From positions 38,888,001 through 38,952,000 of the forward strand of contig NC_059365.1 of assembly GCF_019703515.2 (NCBI RefSeq): 64,000 nucleotides of DNA, in the 5' to 3' direction. Shown piece after piece: positions 32,767 through 44,334 of this stretch. How positions within the stretch are numbered: the stretch's first letter is position 1; each line of letters opens with the position of its first letter. This DNA is from Myxocyprinus asiaticus (Eukaryota > Chordata > Actinopteri > Cypriniformes > Catostomidae). The position numbers and the translations under genes were made by a program. The notes beneath the pieces are model-generated. The model did not search any database. It worked only from the letters and a program-made list of their open reading frames with translations, and had not been told where the DNA came from.

Positions 32767-34423
32767 GTGGCACCTTGTGCTTCGCCCCGCCACGAGGCCC
32801 CACCTGCCGGTACGTCCAACGATGTTGTCCCCTTGGTCCCCCTTGTGCGGAACTTGGATGCATGGCTTGCGCTTTCCAATCCGTCACGATGGCTGGTCTG
32901 GACCGTCCGACTCGGCTACGCGATTCAGTTCGCCAGCCACCTGCCCAGGTTCAGCGGTATCCACTTCACCTTGGTGAAGGATGAAAACGCTGCTACCTTG
33001 CGCACAGAGAACGCTACCCTCCTAAGGAAGGGCGCAATAGAACCTGTCCCTCCGGCCGAGATGAAGAAGGGGTTTTACAGCCCCTACTTTATCGTACCAA
33101 AAAAAAGGCGGTGGGTTGCGGCCAATCTTGGACCTGCGAGTACTGAACCAGGCTTTACACAGACTCCCTTTCAAGATGCTGACGCAAAAATGCATTCTGG
33201 CGAGCGTCCGGCATCAAGATTGGTTCGCGCCGGTAGACCTGAAGGATGTGTATTTCCACGTCTCGATTCTACCTCGACACAGACCCTTCCTGCAGTTTGC
33301 ATTCGAGGGTCAGGCGTATCAGTACAAGGTCCTCCCTTTCGGCCTGTCCTTGTCTCCTCGCGTCTTCATGAAGGTCGCAGAGGCAGCCCTTGCCCCGTTA
33401 AGGGAAGTGGGCATTCGCATTCTCAACTATCTCGACGACTGGCTAATCCTAGCTCACTCTTGGGACATGTTGTGCGCACGCAGGGACTTGGTGCTCTCAC
33501 ACCTCAGCCAACTTGGGCTTCGGGTCAACTGAAAAAAGAGCAAGCTCCTCCCGGTTCAGAGCATCTCTTTCCTCGGTTTGGAGTTGGACACAGTCTCTCT
33601 GACAGCGCGCCTCACGAACGAGTGCGCCCAGTTGGTGCTGGCCTGTTTGAAGGCGTTCAAACAGAAAACAGTGGTTCCACTGAAAATTTTTTAGAGGCTC
33701 CTGGGGCATATGGCATCCTCAGCGGTAGCCACCCTGCTCGGGTTGATGCATATGAGACCACTTCAGCACTGGCTTCAGACTCGAGTCCCAAGATAGGCAT
33801 GGCACCGCGGGACACATCGCATGGTCATCACACCGGTCTGTCACCGTCTTTTCAGCCCTTGGACGGACCTCTCATTTCTACGGGCAGGTGTTCCCCTAGA
33901 ACTGGTCTCCAGGCACGTCGTGGTCACGACAGATGCCTCCAAAATGGGCTGGGGCGCTGTTTACAATGGACACGCAGCTGCCGGCTTGTGGACGGGCCCA
34001 CGACTGCATTGGCACATCAACTGCCTCGAGTTGTTGGCAATTCTGCTCGCCCTGCGGAGGTTTCGGCTGTTGATCCAGGGCAAGCACGTGTTAGTTTGGA
34101 CAGACAACACAGCAATGGTAGCATATGTCAACCACCAAGGTGGTCTGCGCTGTAGTTGTATTTCACAACTCACCCACTGTCTCCTCCTCTGGAGCCAGCA
34201 GCACTTCAAGTCGCTGCAAGCCACTCATATCCCGGGCAAACTCAACACTACAGCGGACGTGCTGTCACAGCAGGTTACCCTCAGGGGAGAGTGGAGACTC
34301 CACCTTCAGGTGGTCCAGCTGATTTGGAGTCGATTTGGACAGGCACAGGTGGACCTGTTCGCTTCCCAAGAATCCTCCTACTGCCCGCTCTGGTACGCCC
34401 TGACCAAGGCCCCCTCGGCATAG
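32767..34423 (+). pseudogene. DIRS reverse transcriptase-RNase H
   Basis: N-terminal YSPYFIVPKK is followed by a +1 frameshift in an 8-A run (33099-33106). The next frame gives ILDLRVLNQALHRLPFKML, DWFAPVDLKDVYFHV (first catalytic Asp), YKVLPFGLSLSPRVF and ILNYLDDWLILA (catalytic pair, ~33425-33445). RNase H follows: VVTTDASKMGWGAV, INCLELLAILLAL and VWTDNTAMVAYVNHQGG, then the LNTTADVLSQQ end. Nonsense codons lie at 33530, 33692 and 33794 in the same frame. QVDLFASQESSYCPLW near 34350 begins the methyltransferase-like linker common in DIRS. Catalytic residues remain visible. Confidence 0.9.
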
Positions 34424-34599
34424 ACGCGCTGGCACACAGCGTGTCTATGTCGTCCTGGTAGCACCCTACTGGCCCACCCAGATGTGGTTCTCGGACTTCA
34501 CGCTCCTCGCGACAGCCCCCCTGGTGAATTCCCCTGAGGAAGGACCTTCTTTCTCAGGGACGGGGCACCATCTGGCACCCATGACCAGACCTCTGGAAT

Positions 34600-35571
34600 C
34601 TCCAGGCTAGGGCCCCCTCTACGAGGTGCCTGTATGCCTTTAAGTGGCATCTGTTTGCTAAGTGGTGTAATTCCCGACAGGAAGACCCCCAGAGATATGC
34701 AGTCAGATCAGTGCTTTCCTTCCTGCAGGAGAGGTTGGAAGGGCGGCTTTCCCCTTCTACCTTGAAGGTGTACGTTGCCGCCATAGCAGCACACCATGAC
34801 ACAGTTGACGGTAAGTCATTAGGGAAGCACGTTCTGATCATCAGGTTTCTGAGAGGCGTCAGGAGGCTGAATCCCTCTGGGCCGCGCCTCGTTCCCTCAT
34901 GAGACCTCTCTGTAGTTCTTCAGGGTCTACAAAGAGCCCCCTTTGAGCCTTTGCAGTCAGCTGAGCTTAAGGCACTCTCCTTGAAGACTGTCCTCTTGAC
35001 TGCGCTCACTTCCATCAAGAGGGTAGGAGACCTGCAAGCATTCGTTGTCAGCGAAACGTGCCTGGAGTTCGGTCCGGGCTACTCTCACGTGATCCTGAGA
35101 CACCGACAGGGCTATCTGCCCAAGGTTCCCAAAACCCCTTTTAGGGACCAGGTGGTGAACCTGCGAGCGCTGCCCCAGGAGGAGGCAGACCCAGCCCTGT
35201 CGTTGCTGTGTCCGGTGTGCGCTTTACGCATCTATTTGGATCGCACGCAGAGCTTTAGGATCTCTGAGCAGCTCTTTGTCTGCTTTGGTGCACAGTGGAA
35301 AGGAAGCGCTGTCTCCAAGCAGAGGATCACCCACTGGCTTACTGACACTATAGCTATGGCATATCATGCCCAGGACATGCCGCCCCCGGTAGGGCTAAGA
35401 GCCCATTCTACCAGGGGTGTAGCGGCCTCCTGGGCCCTGGCCAGGGGTGCCTCTCTAACAGACATTTGCAGAGCAGCAGGCTGGGCAACACCCAACACCT
35501 TTGCAAGGTTCTACAACCTCTGGGTGGAACCGGTTTCGTCCCAGGTAGTGGCACGCAATACAAGTGGATAA
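34600..35571 (+). pseudogene. DIRS tyrosine recombinase (lambda-integrase-like)
   Basis: The N-terminal SAM-like part reads RYAVRSVLSFLQERLEGRLSPSTLKVYVAAIAAHH. A TGA at 34900-34902 interrupts the same frame, which then continues to 35571. The catalytic core shows the first Arg in SIKRVGDLQAF (~35010-35040), the HxxR box in LRAHSTRGVAASWA (~35395-35430), and the Tyr in FARFYNLWV (~35500-35525). This enzyme would integrate the circular DNA copy, replacing the DDE integrase of LTR elements. Apart from the nonsense codon it is well preserved. Confidence 0.9.
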
Positions 35572-36314
35572 GCCCGGGATAGCCGGCTGGGTGTATTGCT
35601 TTCACATAGCGCCTTTCACCTCCTCTGAGCTGAAGACATGCGCCATTAATTCCCAGTAGTGTTCACAAACTCTGTTCCCTGGTTGACTTCCTCCGAGCCC
35701 TGTGGCAGTCGAGTTTTCGGAAAGACTCGCTGCCGGCCCAGTACACGTGCTAACTAAGAGCCCTGTTCTGGGGTAGGTGCTCCGCATGTGGCAGTTCCCT
35801 GTAAGGTAACCCCATGCGATATATATCTTCCACTAATTCGTTTCCCTGTTGGCAAACTGCATTTTCCTTTGGCAGAGCCCCCTCTGCCACAGTCTCCATG
35901 TTGTACTAACACCTCCCCCGTTGGGTAGGATCTACCATAAGACTCTCCACATGGTCGGAAAGACCATGTGACGTATTTTTTCCACTTAAATATCCCCCCC
36001 TCTCTTTGGGCGAAGTGTGGTCTCCGCGGTGTCCTCCCCTAGACCTGGTGGCCCAGTCGGATAATACCCCTTCTTTTTTACGGAGTGGAAAAAAAGAAGG
36101 GGAAAAGAGGCCACGACTGGGTTAGCCTGTCTCTATCTTTTGGGTAGTCGACTTGTCCCCAAAGGGCCGTTCGACACTCACAACTATGTTACGGGAGGTT
36201 ACGTCTCGGCCTGGTGTGCTGGCTAGGAGGCACACAGTGGTCTGCCCATCACACACCGGCAGTTCACGTAACACAGTTCAGCCAGTTGTGGCGTTTCGTA
36301 TAGGGACCCCTATT

Positions 36315-36401
36315 GTCACTACATCGACACAACGTCGAGTGAGTGACAGATAGGGAACGTCCTGGTTACTTGCGTAAACTCCGTTCCCTGATGGAGGGAA
36401 C
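36315..36401 (+). repeat. DIRS internal complementary region
   Basis: 36315-36358 is the complement of the left edge 30480-30523 (a few changes). 36359-36401 is the complement of the right edge 36619-36661. The two halves meet at GGGAAC/GTCC, reproducing in complement the junction of a circle made from the element's ends. This is the diagnostic DIRS1 arrangement used to copy both ends during reverse transcription. Confidence 0.9.
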
Positions 36402-36482
36402 GAGATGTTGTGTCCCTCCTGCCACAATGCTGAACTACCCGCTGAAATGGCCGGACCTTGTCTCGGCTCCTCAGCATAAAAC

Positions 36483-36661
36483 CTGAATGAGTGGTTGCAT
36501 ACCAGCTCCTTTTATACCCGTATGTCCGGGGGAGTGGCATGCAAATACCAAATACCATTTTCATTGGCCTTTTATCAAAGACCAGAGGTGTCTCGGGCTC
36601 CCAAGAGTGACCCCTAGTGTTCCCTCCATCAGGGAACGGAGGTTACGCAAGTAACAAGGAC
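36483..36661 (+). repeat. DIRS right inverted terminal repeat and edge
   Basis: 36483-36618 complements 30523-30661. The last 43 bp (GTTCCCTCCATCAGGGAACGG...AACAAGGAC) form the unique right edge copied in the internal complementary region. Confidence 0.9.
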
Positions 36662-36669
36662 ATTTTCCT

Positions 36670-36825
36670 GTATTATTACTATGGTTTTACCACAAATATT
36701 ATGGTTAAAATATGGTTACTGTAGTAGTAAAACCATGGTACATTTTGTGGTTACTATGGTTTTACAACAAATATCATAGTTCAACTACGGTTACTGTAGT
36801 AACACCATGGTTAATTTTTGTAAGA
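36670..36825. repeat. Minisatellite of TTACTATGGTTTTAC type
   Basis: Several degenerate 15-30-bp units of ATGGTTACTGTAGTA and ACTATGGTTTTACNAC, some inverted (AACCATGG and CCATGGTT). This is a common-looking low-complexity repeat, non-coding. Confidence 0.7.
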
Positions 36826-37248
36826 GATGGATAAATGTATTGTGAGGGAGTGCAAAACTTGTTGCAAGAGAGCACAAACTATATGAAGGAATGTTCTCCA
36901 TTTAACGTCTTTGCTTTCTATGAAAAACAACTGAAATATTAAGGAGATCTCATTTGTGATTTTTTTCCTAAGGGTGGCTGAACATGGGCTAGCAGATGAC
37001 ATGATACAAAGATGTGTGTGGAGCTTGTGGATTTGAAAAATAGTTTTAAACAGTATGACAATGTCCAATTATGTAATATCTGTCTTTTTCACTCTGCCTT
37101 TTTCACTCTTTCACTGTGTTTGTGTGTGTGCTTTTTCAAACGGGTAGTTTGCTCTCTAATGGGGCCTGTGTTTTTAATGAGCACTAAGCTCTTGCCGTTT
37201 GCACACTCTCATATTCGGTCCCCTTCATTACTTCTTTATCACCCCACC

Positions 37249-37253
<5 letters not shown>
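36826..37253. other. Non-coding spacer
   Basis: No gene supported; AT-rich with a short TGTGTGTG stretch. Confidence 0.35.
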
Positions 37254-37299
<46 letters not shown>

Positions 37300-37346
37300 A
37301 TCCCCCCCCTACCCCCCCCACCCCACCCCCACCCCCACCCCCCCAT
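37254..37346. repeat. (TC)n followed by C-rich tract
   Basis: About 21 TC units (37254-37297), then a C-rich run with scattered A/T (CCCCCCCTACCCCCCCCACCC), to 37346. Confidence 0.9.
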
Positions 37347-37584
37347 CACCTGAACAGCACTTTTGCACTTCTACTAGTTTAATTACACTTTTCCCTTCTC
37401 CGGTTGCATTAGTATTGGTGTGCGGTAGTAACTGAAGTCTTTCTATACTTCAATGCTCTTGTGCTGCACTAATAACTGGAGCTGCAATAATATATAGGCT
37501 GTTGTCTGCTTTAAAGGCATCAGCATGTTTAATACACCTGCTCCACACAGTCATGCTCGTCTGGCCATTCTCTCCTTCTTCTGA

Positions 37585-37586
<2 letters not shown>

Positions 37587-37634
<48 letters not shown>
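37587..37634. repeat. (TC)n microsatellite
   Basis: About 23 TC units; open frames across it are repeat artefacts. Confidence 0.95.
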
Positions 37635-37637
<3 letters not shown>

Positions 37638-38235
37638 GCTCACTCATGCCTTCACCTAGGGCGCTAAAATTCTGTCTTGCTGGTTTTTTTCTTTTTTCTC
37701 TGCCTCACGTCTGTTCGTTCTCTTCTTTTGCCACCCCCACCCTCCTATCTTCCCTCCATCTGCAAAACCTTGTGCAAATCTGCGCTTTTTATCTCTCCGT
37801 CTCACCATCCATCACTCTGTATTTGTGGGCTGCTTCCATCCATTTTTCTAATTCTTTCCTTGTCATTAGTTCAAGATGACATCAGATCTATCGTTACCAC
37901 TTTCTCTTCCTCTCCTCCACCTTATTTCTTCTGTCAGGGGGGGTCACCGCTCTCTCCCTGGGAATGTTCCAATTAGCCCGATAGTACCTTGCAAAGTGGA
38001 CTTCACAGAGTGTTCGGCCATCTTAAGTGAGATTCCAAATTGTAGGCATGCAAACGGCATAGGGAACATAGTATATATGGATAGAGCACTTCACAGGAAT
38101 CTTAAATATATACACATGGATGCATTCCATACATTTAGATGAAATTTAGATTTGTGCAGAAAAGAGGTTTTAAAGTAAAAAATCATAATATTGTTTATAT
38201 TTATTTGCACAAGTATAGACATTTTCAAAGAATAT
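37635..38235. other. Non-coding pyrimidine-rich spacer
   Basis: No gene recognised. Long pyrimidine bias continues to ~37960, then ordinary AT-rich sequence. Confidence 0.35.
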
Positions 38236-38440
38236 ACACTCACTGAGCACTTTATTGGGAACACCTGTACACCTACTTATTCATGCGATTATCTAATCAG
38301 CCAATCGTGTGGCAGCAGTGCATAACATCATGCAGATATGGGTCAGGAGCTTCAGTTAATCAACCATCACATCAACCATCAGAATGGGGAAAAATCTGAC
38401 CGTGGGATGATTGTTGGTGCCGATCTCCTGGGATTTCCTC
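38236..38440 (+). mobile_element. Tc1-like left-end fragment
   Basis: It starts after TA with CACTCACTGAGCACTTTATT, followed by AATCAGCCAATCGTGTGGCAGCAGTGCA and CCATCAGAATGGGG, the left end and 5' part of a third fish Tc1 family. The transposase is deleted after the N-terminal ACCGTGGGATGATTGTTGGTGCC (the DRGMIVGA-type start). No right end was found. Confidence 0.75.
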
Positions 38441-38965
38441 CTGTGTGTCTGGGTGCTCCCTAAATATCTGGAACTAATGAAAATTAAAGTGTTTAGATTT
38501 CAGAAAAACAAAACCCAAATGGATGCCTGGATTGCAGCAGAGAAGTGTGGCAGCTGGATATGTACTAACAACTGGATATGAAAAGGATATGTAGCACATT
38601 TACCTCTGGTAAATGAAATAAAAAATTTTAATTATTTATTTTGCCAAAGCTCACATATAGCCCAGGTCCATTAATAAAATGTGCATTGACATCACCTGCG
38701 CCAAAACAGCTTTTCTTTTTTTGGGGGGGTATTTTTTGGAGCTTGACAGCTCCTGGTCACAATGTAATGAGAGCCTGCTTAAGAGATGCTTTTGTGTTAA
38801 ATTAAAAAAATAACATACAGGTTAGGAATAACAAGAAGATGTGTAAATAATAACAGAATTTTCATGTTGGAGTGAACATTTCCTATAAGTGAACTTCTAC
38901 AAATATCTCCTGCTCAGCCTGTAAGGTGCAGTGAACCTTTTTTAGGGATCTTGTGAATCTGAAGA
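38441..38965. other. Non-coding spacer with a MITE end
   Basis: No gene. 38840-38886 (TAACAGAATTTTCATGTTGGAGTGAAC) resembles the right end of the foldback family seen at 29.5 kb. Confidence 0.4.
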
Positions 38966-38968
38966 CAG

Positions 38969-38969
<1 letters not shown>

Positions 38970-39007
<38 letters not shown>

Positions 39008-39271
39008 CACATCTACACCTGGTCCTGTGACTGCTGCGGTGTCTCTCTCATTCTCTGGTCGCAGTAATGGAGTCCTTGAACTCGTTAGCTGTGAACAGTC
39101 TAATCCCATATGCTTTCAACCCCCAACAGGTGCTGAGTGTAACCAGACACTCGTTTGTGCAGGATGGAGGGAAAGAACGCTGCAGAGAAAAGAGAACAAT
39201 CTGGAGGGCTGACAGGAAGAAAGAGGGGGCCGGTCCTCAAGGGGAAACAAGAGAGAGAGAGAGAGAGAGAG
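38970..39271. repeat. (TC)n and (GA)n microsatellites flanking 240 bp
   Basis: (TC)n occupies 38970-39003 and (GA)n 39250-39271. The intervening sequence contains a short open frame with no recognisable domain. Confidence 0.85.
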
Positions 39272-39559
39272 AACTCCTCCTCTGTACAATGAATCCCTCA
39301 CAAAGTTCTCACAAAAGGCTTCTGTCATGACTTTTGCCGCTTGTTTTACTATTTTCTCATTGTTTTTTCCTGTAGGCATTTGTTTGGATCATTAAATGTG
39401 AGATTTTCTTTTCAGTTAAGCTTTATTAGTAATGTTTTTCTGAGGCTACATCATTTAACTGCAGCCTGACAGGTGCATGCAAATATAATTTAGTTTAGAC
39501 TAGATACTTTATTGTCCACTACTGTGGAAATTTGTCTTTGACTTCTAATAAAGATGAAC
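39272..39559. other. Non-coding spacer
   Basis: No gene or repeat family recognised between the GA tract and the CCAAT satellite. Confidence 0.35.
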
Positions 39560-41515
39560 AATTACAGCCAATAAAAGTAGACAAAACCAACCCAATGACC
39601 AATCAGAACTAGCCCACAACCAGCCCAATGACCAATAAATCTAGCCCAAACCAGACTAATGACCAATCAGAGCTAGCTCAAAACCAGCCTAATGACCAAT
39701 AGAATTAGCCCAAACCAGCCCAATGGTCAATCATAACTAGCCTAAAACCAACCCAATGACCAATCAGAGCTAGGTAATAACCAACCCAATGATTAATCAC
39801 CAAAACCAACTCAATAGCCAAACAGAACTAGCCTAAAACCAACCCAATGACCAATAAAAATAGCCCAAATCCACCAAATGACCAATCAGAACAAGTCCAA
39901 AACCAGCCCAATTAACAACAAGAACTAGCCCAAATCAGCCCAATGACCAATCAGACCTAGCCCAAAACAACCCAACTACCAATCAGAAATAGCCATATAA
40001 CCAACCAAATGGCCAATTAGAACTAGCCCAAAACCAGCCCAATGACCAATCAGAACTAGCTCAAAACCAGCCTAATGAATAATACAACTAGCCCAAACCA
40101 GCTAAATGGCCAATCAGAACTAGCCCAAAACCAGACAACTGAGCAACAAAAACTAGCCCAAACCAGCCCAATGACCAACAGGAACTAGCCCAAAACCACC
40201 CCAATGACCAATCAGAACTAGCCCAAACCCAACCCAATGGCCAATCAGAGCTAGCCCAAACTAGCCCAATGACCAATACAACTAGCCCAAACCAGCCCAA
40301 TGACCAACCAGAACTAGGCAATAACCAACCTAATGATTAATCAGAACTGGACCAAAACCAACTCAATGACCAATAAAAGTAGCCCCAACCAGCCCAATGA
40401 CCAACAGGAACTAGCCCAAAACCAGCTCAATGACCAATAAAACTAGCCCAAACCAGCCCAATGACCAACAGGAACTAGCCCAAAACCCCTCCAATAACCA
40501 ATCAGAACTTGTCCAAAACCAACCCAATGGTCAATCAGAACTAGCCTAAAACAGTCCAATTAACAACAAGAACTAGCTTATACCAGCCCAATGACCAATC
40601 AGACTTAGCCCAAAACCAACCCAATAGCCAATCAAAACTAGCCATAAAACCAACCCAATGGCCAATTAGAACTAGCCCAAAACTAGTCCAATAACTAGTC
40701 AGAACTAGCTCAAAACCAGCCTAATGACCAATACATCTAGCCCAGACCAGCCCAATGGCCAATCAAAACTAGCCTAAAACCAGCCCAACAGCCAATCTGA
40801 ACTAGCCCAAAACCAGCACAATGACCAGTGAAACTAGCCCAAACCAGCCCAATGACCAATCAGAGCTAGGCAATAACCAACCCAATGATTAATCACCAAA
40901 ACCAACTTAACAGCCAAACAGAACTAGCCCAAAACCAACCCAATGACCAATAAAACTAGCCCAAAACCAACCCAATGGCCAATCAGATCTAGCCCAAAAT
41001 CAACCCAATGCCCAATCAGAACTAGTCATAAAACCAACCCAGTGACCAATTAGAACTAGCCCAAAAACAGCCCAATGACCAACCATAACTAGCTCAAAAC
41101 CAGCCTAATGACCAATATAACTAGCCCAAACCAGCCCAATGGCCATCAGAACTAGCCCAAAACCAGGCCACTGACCAACAAGAACTAGCCCAAAACCAAC
41201 CCAATGACCAATAAAACTAGCCCAAACCAGCCCAATGACCAATTAGAACTAGCCAATAACCAACCCAATGGTTAATCAACACTAGGCCAAAACCATCCCA
41301 ATGACCAAACAGAATTAGCCCAAACCAGCCCAATGACCAATCAGAACTAGCCCAAAACTAGCCCAATGACCAATCAGAACTAGCACAAAACCAGCCCAAT
41401 GACCAATAAAACAAGCCCAAACCAACCCAATGACCAATAAAACTAGCCAAAACCAACCTAATGGCAAATCAGAACGAGCCCAAAACCAGACCAATGATCA
41501 ATAAACCAGACCAAT
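39560..41515. repeat. ~33-bp CCAAT satellite, about 60 copies
   Basis: The unit reads CAGAACTAGCCCAAAACC followed by AGCCCAATGACCAAT, with length variants of 28-33 bp. Most units carry two CCAAT pentamers 7 bp apart (CCCAATGACCAAT). Reading frames across the array are just the translated repeat. The array's left end merges gradually with unique sequence. Confidence 0.92.
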
Positions 41516-42720
41516 ACCAAAATCTAAATTGTGCTGATTTCAGTCCCTATTTTGCATTTTTTCCCCTTTCATTTGTAGTTTAAAAACCAATTTAAAGATA
41601 CAGTGTATTATTTACAAAGTAACAAAATGCATTGCAATACATTGTATACAAATGCAATACATTTTCTCTGAGGCATAACAGGCTTTTTAGGGGGTTGCTT
41701 GGATAACATCAATGTATAGAGTATGCAGCTTTTCCTTTATATATAGGCTTATTACCCCTTGTTACCTTATTTCTGCTAACACATTTTTCCATCTTTAAAT
41801 TAACTGTATTGTCATGATAACCGCAGTTGGCCAATCTGTTTCCTTAAAGAATGTTATCCATCTTAATTGTTTTGAAGAGTGGCAGTTCATTAGTTAAATA
41901 TCCTTATATTCAAATGCAATATATCGATATGATTTTTCATTGTTAAAATACTTATGTCTGTCTCTGCTTAATGTAACCCTCTTCTTGGAACCTTGTATCC
42001 CAGCTCTTAGATGAAGAAATATGCTGTACTTTCAAGAATGGTTGTTATTAGTACAGTTACACTCAAAAGTATTAGAAAATAACTAAAACGGTGCCTCCAT
42101 TTTAACACATACTGTAAAGTATAAATAAATCTCAGAAAATATATCTCTGATTAACAACAATTATTTATTAACAACTACTAAAATAAAGCATATAAAATAA
42201 TCAATGAAAAAAAAAAAAAGAAACCCTTTCTGTTGTTTTTATATGAAATATGAAATAAAGGTTGTTCACCCAAATGAAGTTACTGTCTTGCTTCTTTCAT
42301 TAACACAAATCAAATAAACCTTTACCTTGCAATATACAAGAACCCTGCTTCAATGGTTTCAATATTCAGCTGTTATTCCATTGACATTCAGAATACACAT
42401 AAAAAAAAATAATAAAAAAAAAAATAAAACACTAATTTGGAATTTACCAGAAATTAGGAAATTATACAGTTAATTTGACTCTTAAAAGCTAACTGAATCC
42501 AATATCAGGATAGATGAATCACTTAGACATGAATAAACCCTTTGTTTAGTTCCTTTGAACAATTCACAAACCAATTGAATGAACTGAATCAGCATTCAGG
42601 GAATCACAACGAATCAACAGTTTCATCAGATCAAAAGAAAAGTCACAAATATTGAAATACCTAGGTATGTGTCACTCGTTGGGGCCCATTACCGTTGGTG
42701 CACTTTTAGTATCTCAACTT
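41516..42720. other. AT-rich non-coding sequence
   Basis: No gene recognised. A runs lie at 42207-42219 and 42402-42424. Confidence 0.4.
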
Positions 42721-43085
42721 TCTAGTAATAGTAAGTGGAATCAGACCTGAAACACGTTACTCACGAATCGTTGCAATTCTCATGCAGCAACGCGATGACA
42801 ACAACGCAATTCTCACTCAGCAACGCGATGACTTTTCCCTCCCCCGGCAGAAAACCTCCGTGCCGGGATGACAATGATGAAGAAGACAGGAACACTAGTA
42901 GGAGATCACGATTCACGTTGGAGAAAAACAAACAAGGGAAATCTTTGTTGTGGTCCGTCAATCATGTTGAAGCCGTGTCCCGAACACTTTCCAGTCCCGC
43001 TGTTCGGTGATGATCAATCCCGTCGTGTGAACGGAAACCAACACGATGAAAACTCTGGTCCAGACTTCAAAGTAGTTAACTGAAA
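42721..43085. other. Unassigned GC-richer segment with local duplication
   Basis: A ~30-bp direct duplication (CAATTCTCATGCAGCAACGCGATGAC and CAATTCTCACTCAGCAACGCGATGAC) lies at 42773-42830. A 91-codon open frame spans 42735-43010 but shows no recognisable domain, and an overlapping frame is similar in length. CG dinucleotides are denser than in the flanks. It could be a promoter/5'-exon-like CpG patch or an unrecognised element. Confidence 0.3.
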
Positions 43086-44242
43086 CAGTAAGATGGGATT
43101 CAGCCTTGTTAAGCAACATTAATCTGTCTATTTTCAGATATCATTCGTCTCCGCGTGCGAAAACGTCATAGCACAATGCTATTTTTTTTCTCCTCCCATT
43201 TTTTTAGTGCTCAGCCCACCTCTACCGAGCTGAATCCTGATTGGACAATCACAGTCTGTCTCTCAAACTTGGAGAAAGTCCTCATTGGCTTAATGTATTA
43301 GAACTCGTCTTTACAAGATATAAAGCAAAATACAATAACGAAATGGTTTACATTAAACATGTTTGAAAAATAAAATACACACCTAAACAATGAAACATCT
43401 CAATATATATTTTTTCTAAATTTTGAGTACGTTACACCAATATGCAGAGACAACTATCAGCAAGCCACTTCTAGGCTGATTTCCCCGAAAAGAGTAAATA
43501 CTGTGGGTCTGGAGCAAATTCAAACTATTGCGCCCGACAAAACAACATTGGCTCAACCAATGGTGGAAGTTTGGGGCTGGACTACTTGTTTGTCCAAGCA
43601 TTGTGGTAGTCTAATTGCAAAGATTATTAATTACTTGTGTATCTTATATCCTGATGGAACAACTGAAAAATTAGGGTAAAGTGTAAGGTAACATTCCTTG
43701 CTGTGTTTAGAACTGCACCTTGATACTGTAAGTGCTAAGCTGCAACTGTTTTCCAATAGTTGGATAGTTTTACATTTTTCAATGTAAAAAAAGAAAAAAA
43801 AAACTTGTTTTGGATTAATCTTTTAAAAGAGCAAATTCAATTGAAAGAACTGCATTTGTGAACCTGAAGATGACTCAATAATTGTCAGATGGAGTGATGA
43901 GCTTTGTGAAGAACATGCTTTTCACTCTGACACAACAGGAGTCAATCTCTGGGGCTCAGAGAAGCTTTAAGTGTAAAAATGGAAGGAGGGATAGAAATAA
44001 AAGAACAAAACTCTCTGTAGATACCTCTCCCTCTGAGAAACAATCAGGAAGGAGACATTCACTGTTCAATAGAACTTTGAGAGGTAAATGGAATGTTAAT
44101 TCTGGGCTTCTGAATAAAACACATTATCCATCTCTCATGTTCTGTCATTCTCCATCAATTTCTCTCTCTTGTCAACACATATAACCCTGATCATGGAGTA
44201 GATGAGATCGTGACTTATAATGTATCTAAAACATTTGTGTAC
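43086..44242. other. Non-coding sequence
   Basis: No supported gene. A 100-codon open frame at 43882-44184 is rich in Ser/Lys/Arg and has no recognisable motif or splice context. Confidence 0.35.
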
Positions 44243-44284
44243 ACACACGCACAAGCACACACACACACACGCACACGCACACGC

Positions 44285-44332
<48 letters not shown>
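44243..44332. repeat. (CA)n microsatellite
   Basis: Interrupted by CG (CACGCACACG) in the left half and pure in the right half. Confidence 0.95.
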
Positions 44333-44334
44333 GC

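Larger units (their letters stand above)
30480..36661 (+). mobile_element. DIRS1-like retrotransposon, nearly full length
   Basis: It carries gag, an RT/RNase H region and a tyrosine recombinase, in that order, instead of an integrase. Inverted terminal repeats lie at 30523-30661 and 36483-36618. An internal complementary region near the 3' end joins the complements of both outer edges. No target duplication is evident, as expected for DIRS-type recombination. Frameshifts and stops in all three coding regions make it inactive. It lies close to a TTACTATGGTTTTA minisatellite. Confidence 0.93.

Noticed and set aside
39560..41515. Long minus-strand frame at 40088-40321 (repeated WSLGWFGLV)
   Set aside because: It is merely the satellite unit translated in a frame without stops; the periodicity follows the DNA repeat.
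43882..44184. Possible host exon (100 codons)
   Set aside because: No recognisable domain, no convincing splice sites and ordinary composition for chance openness.
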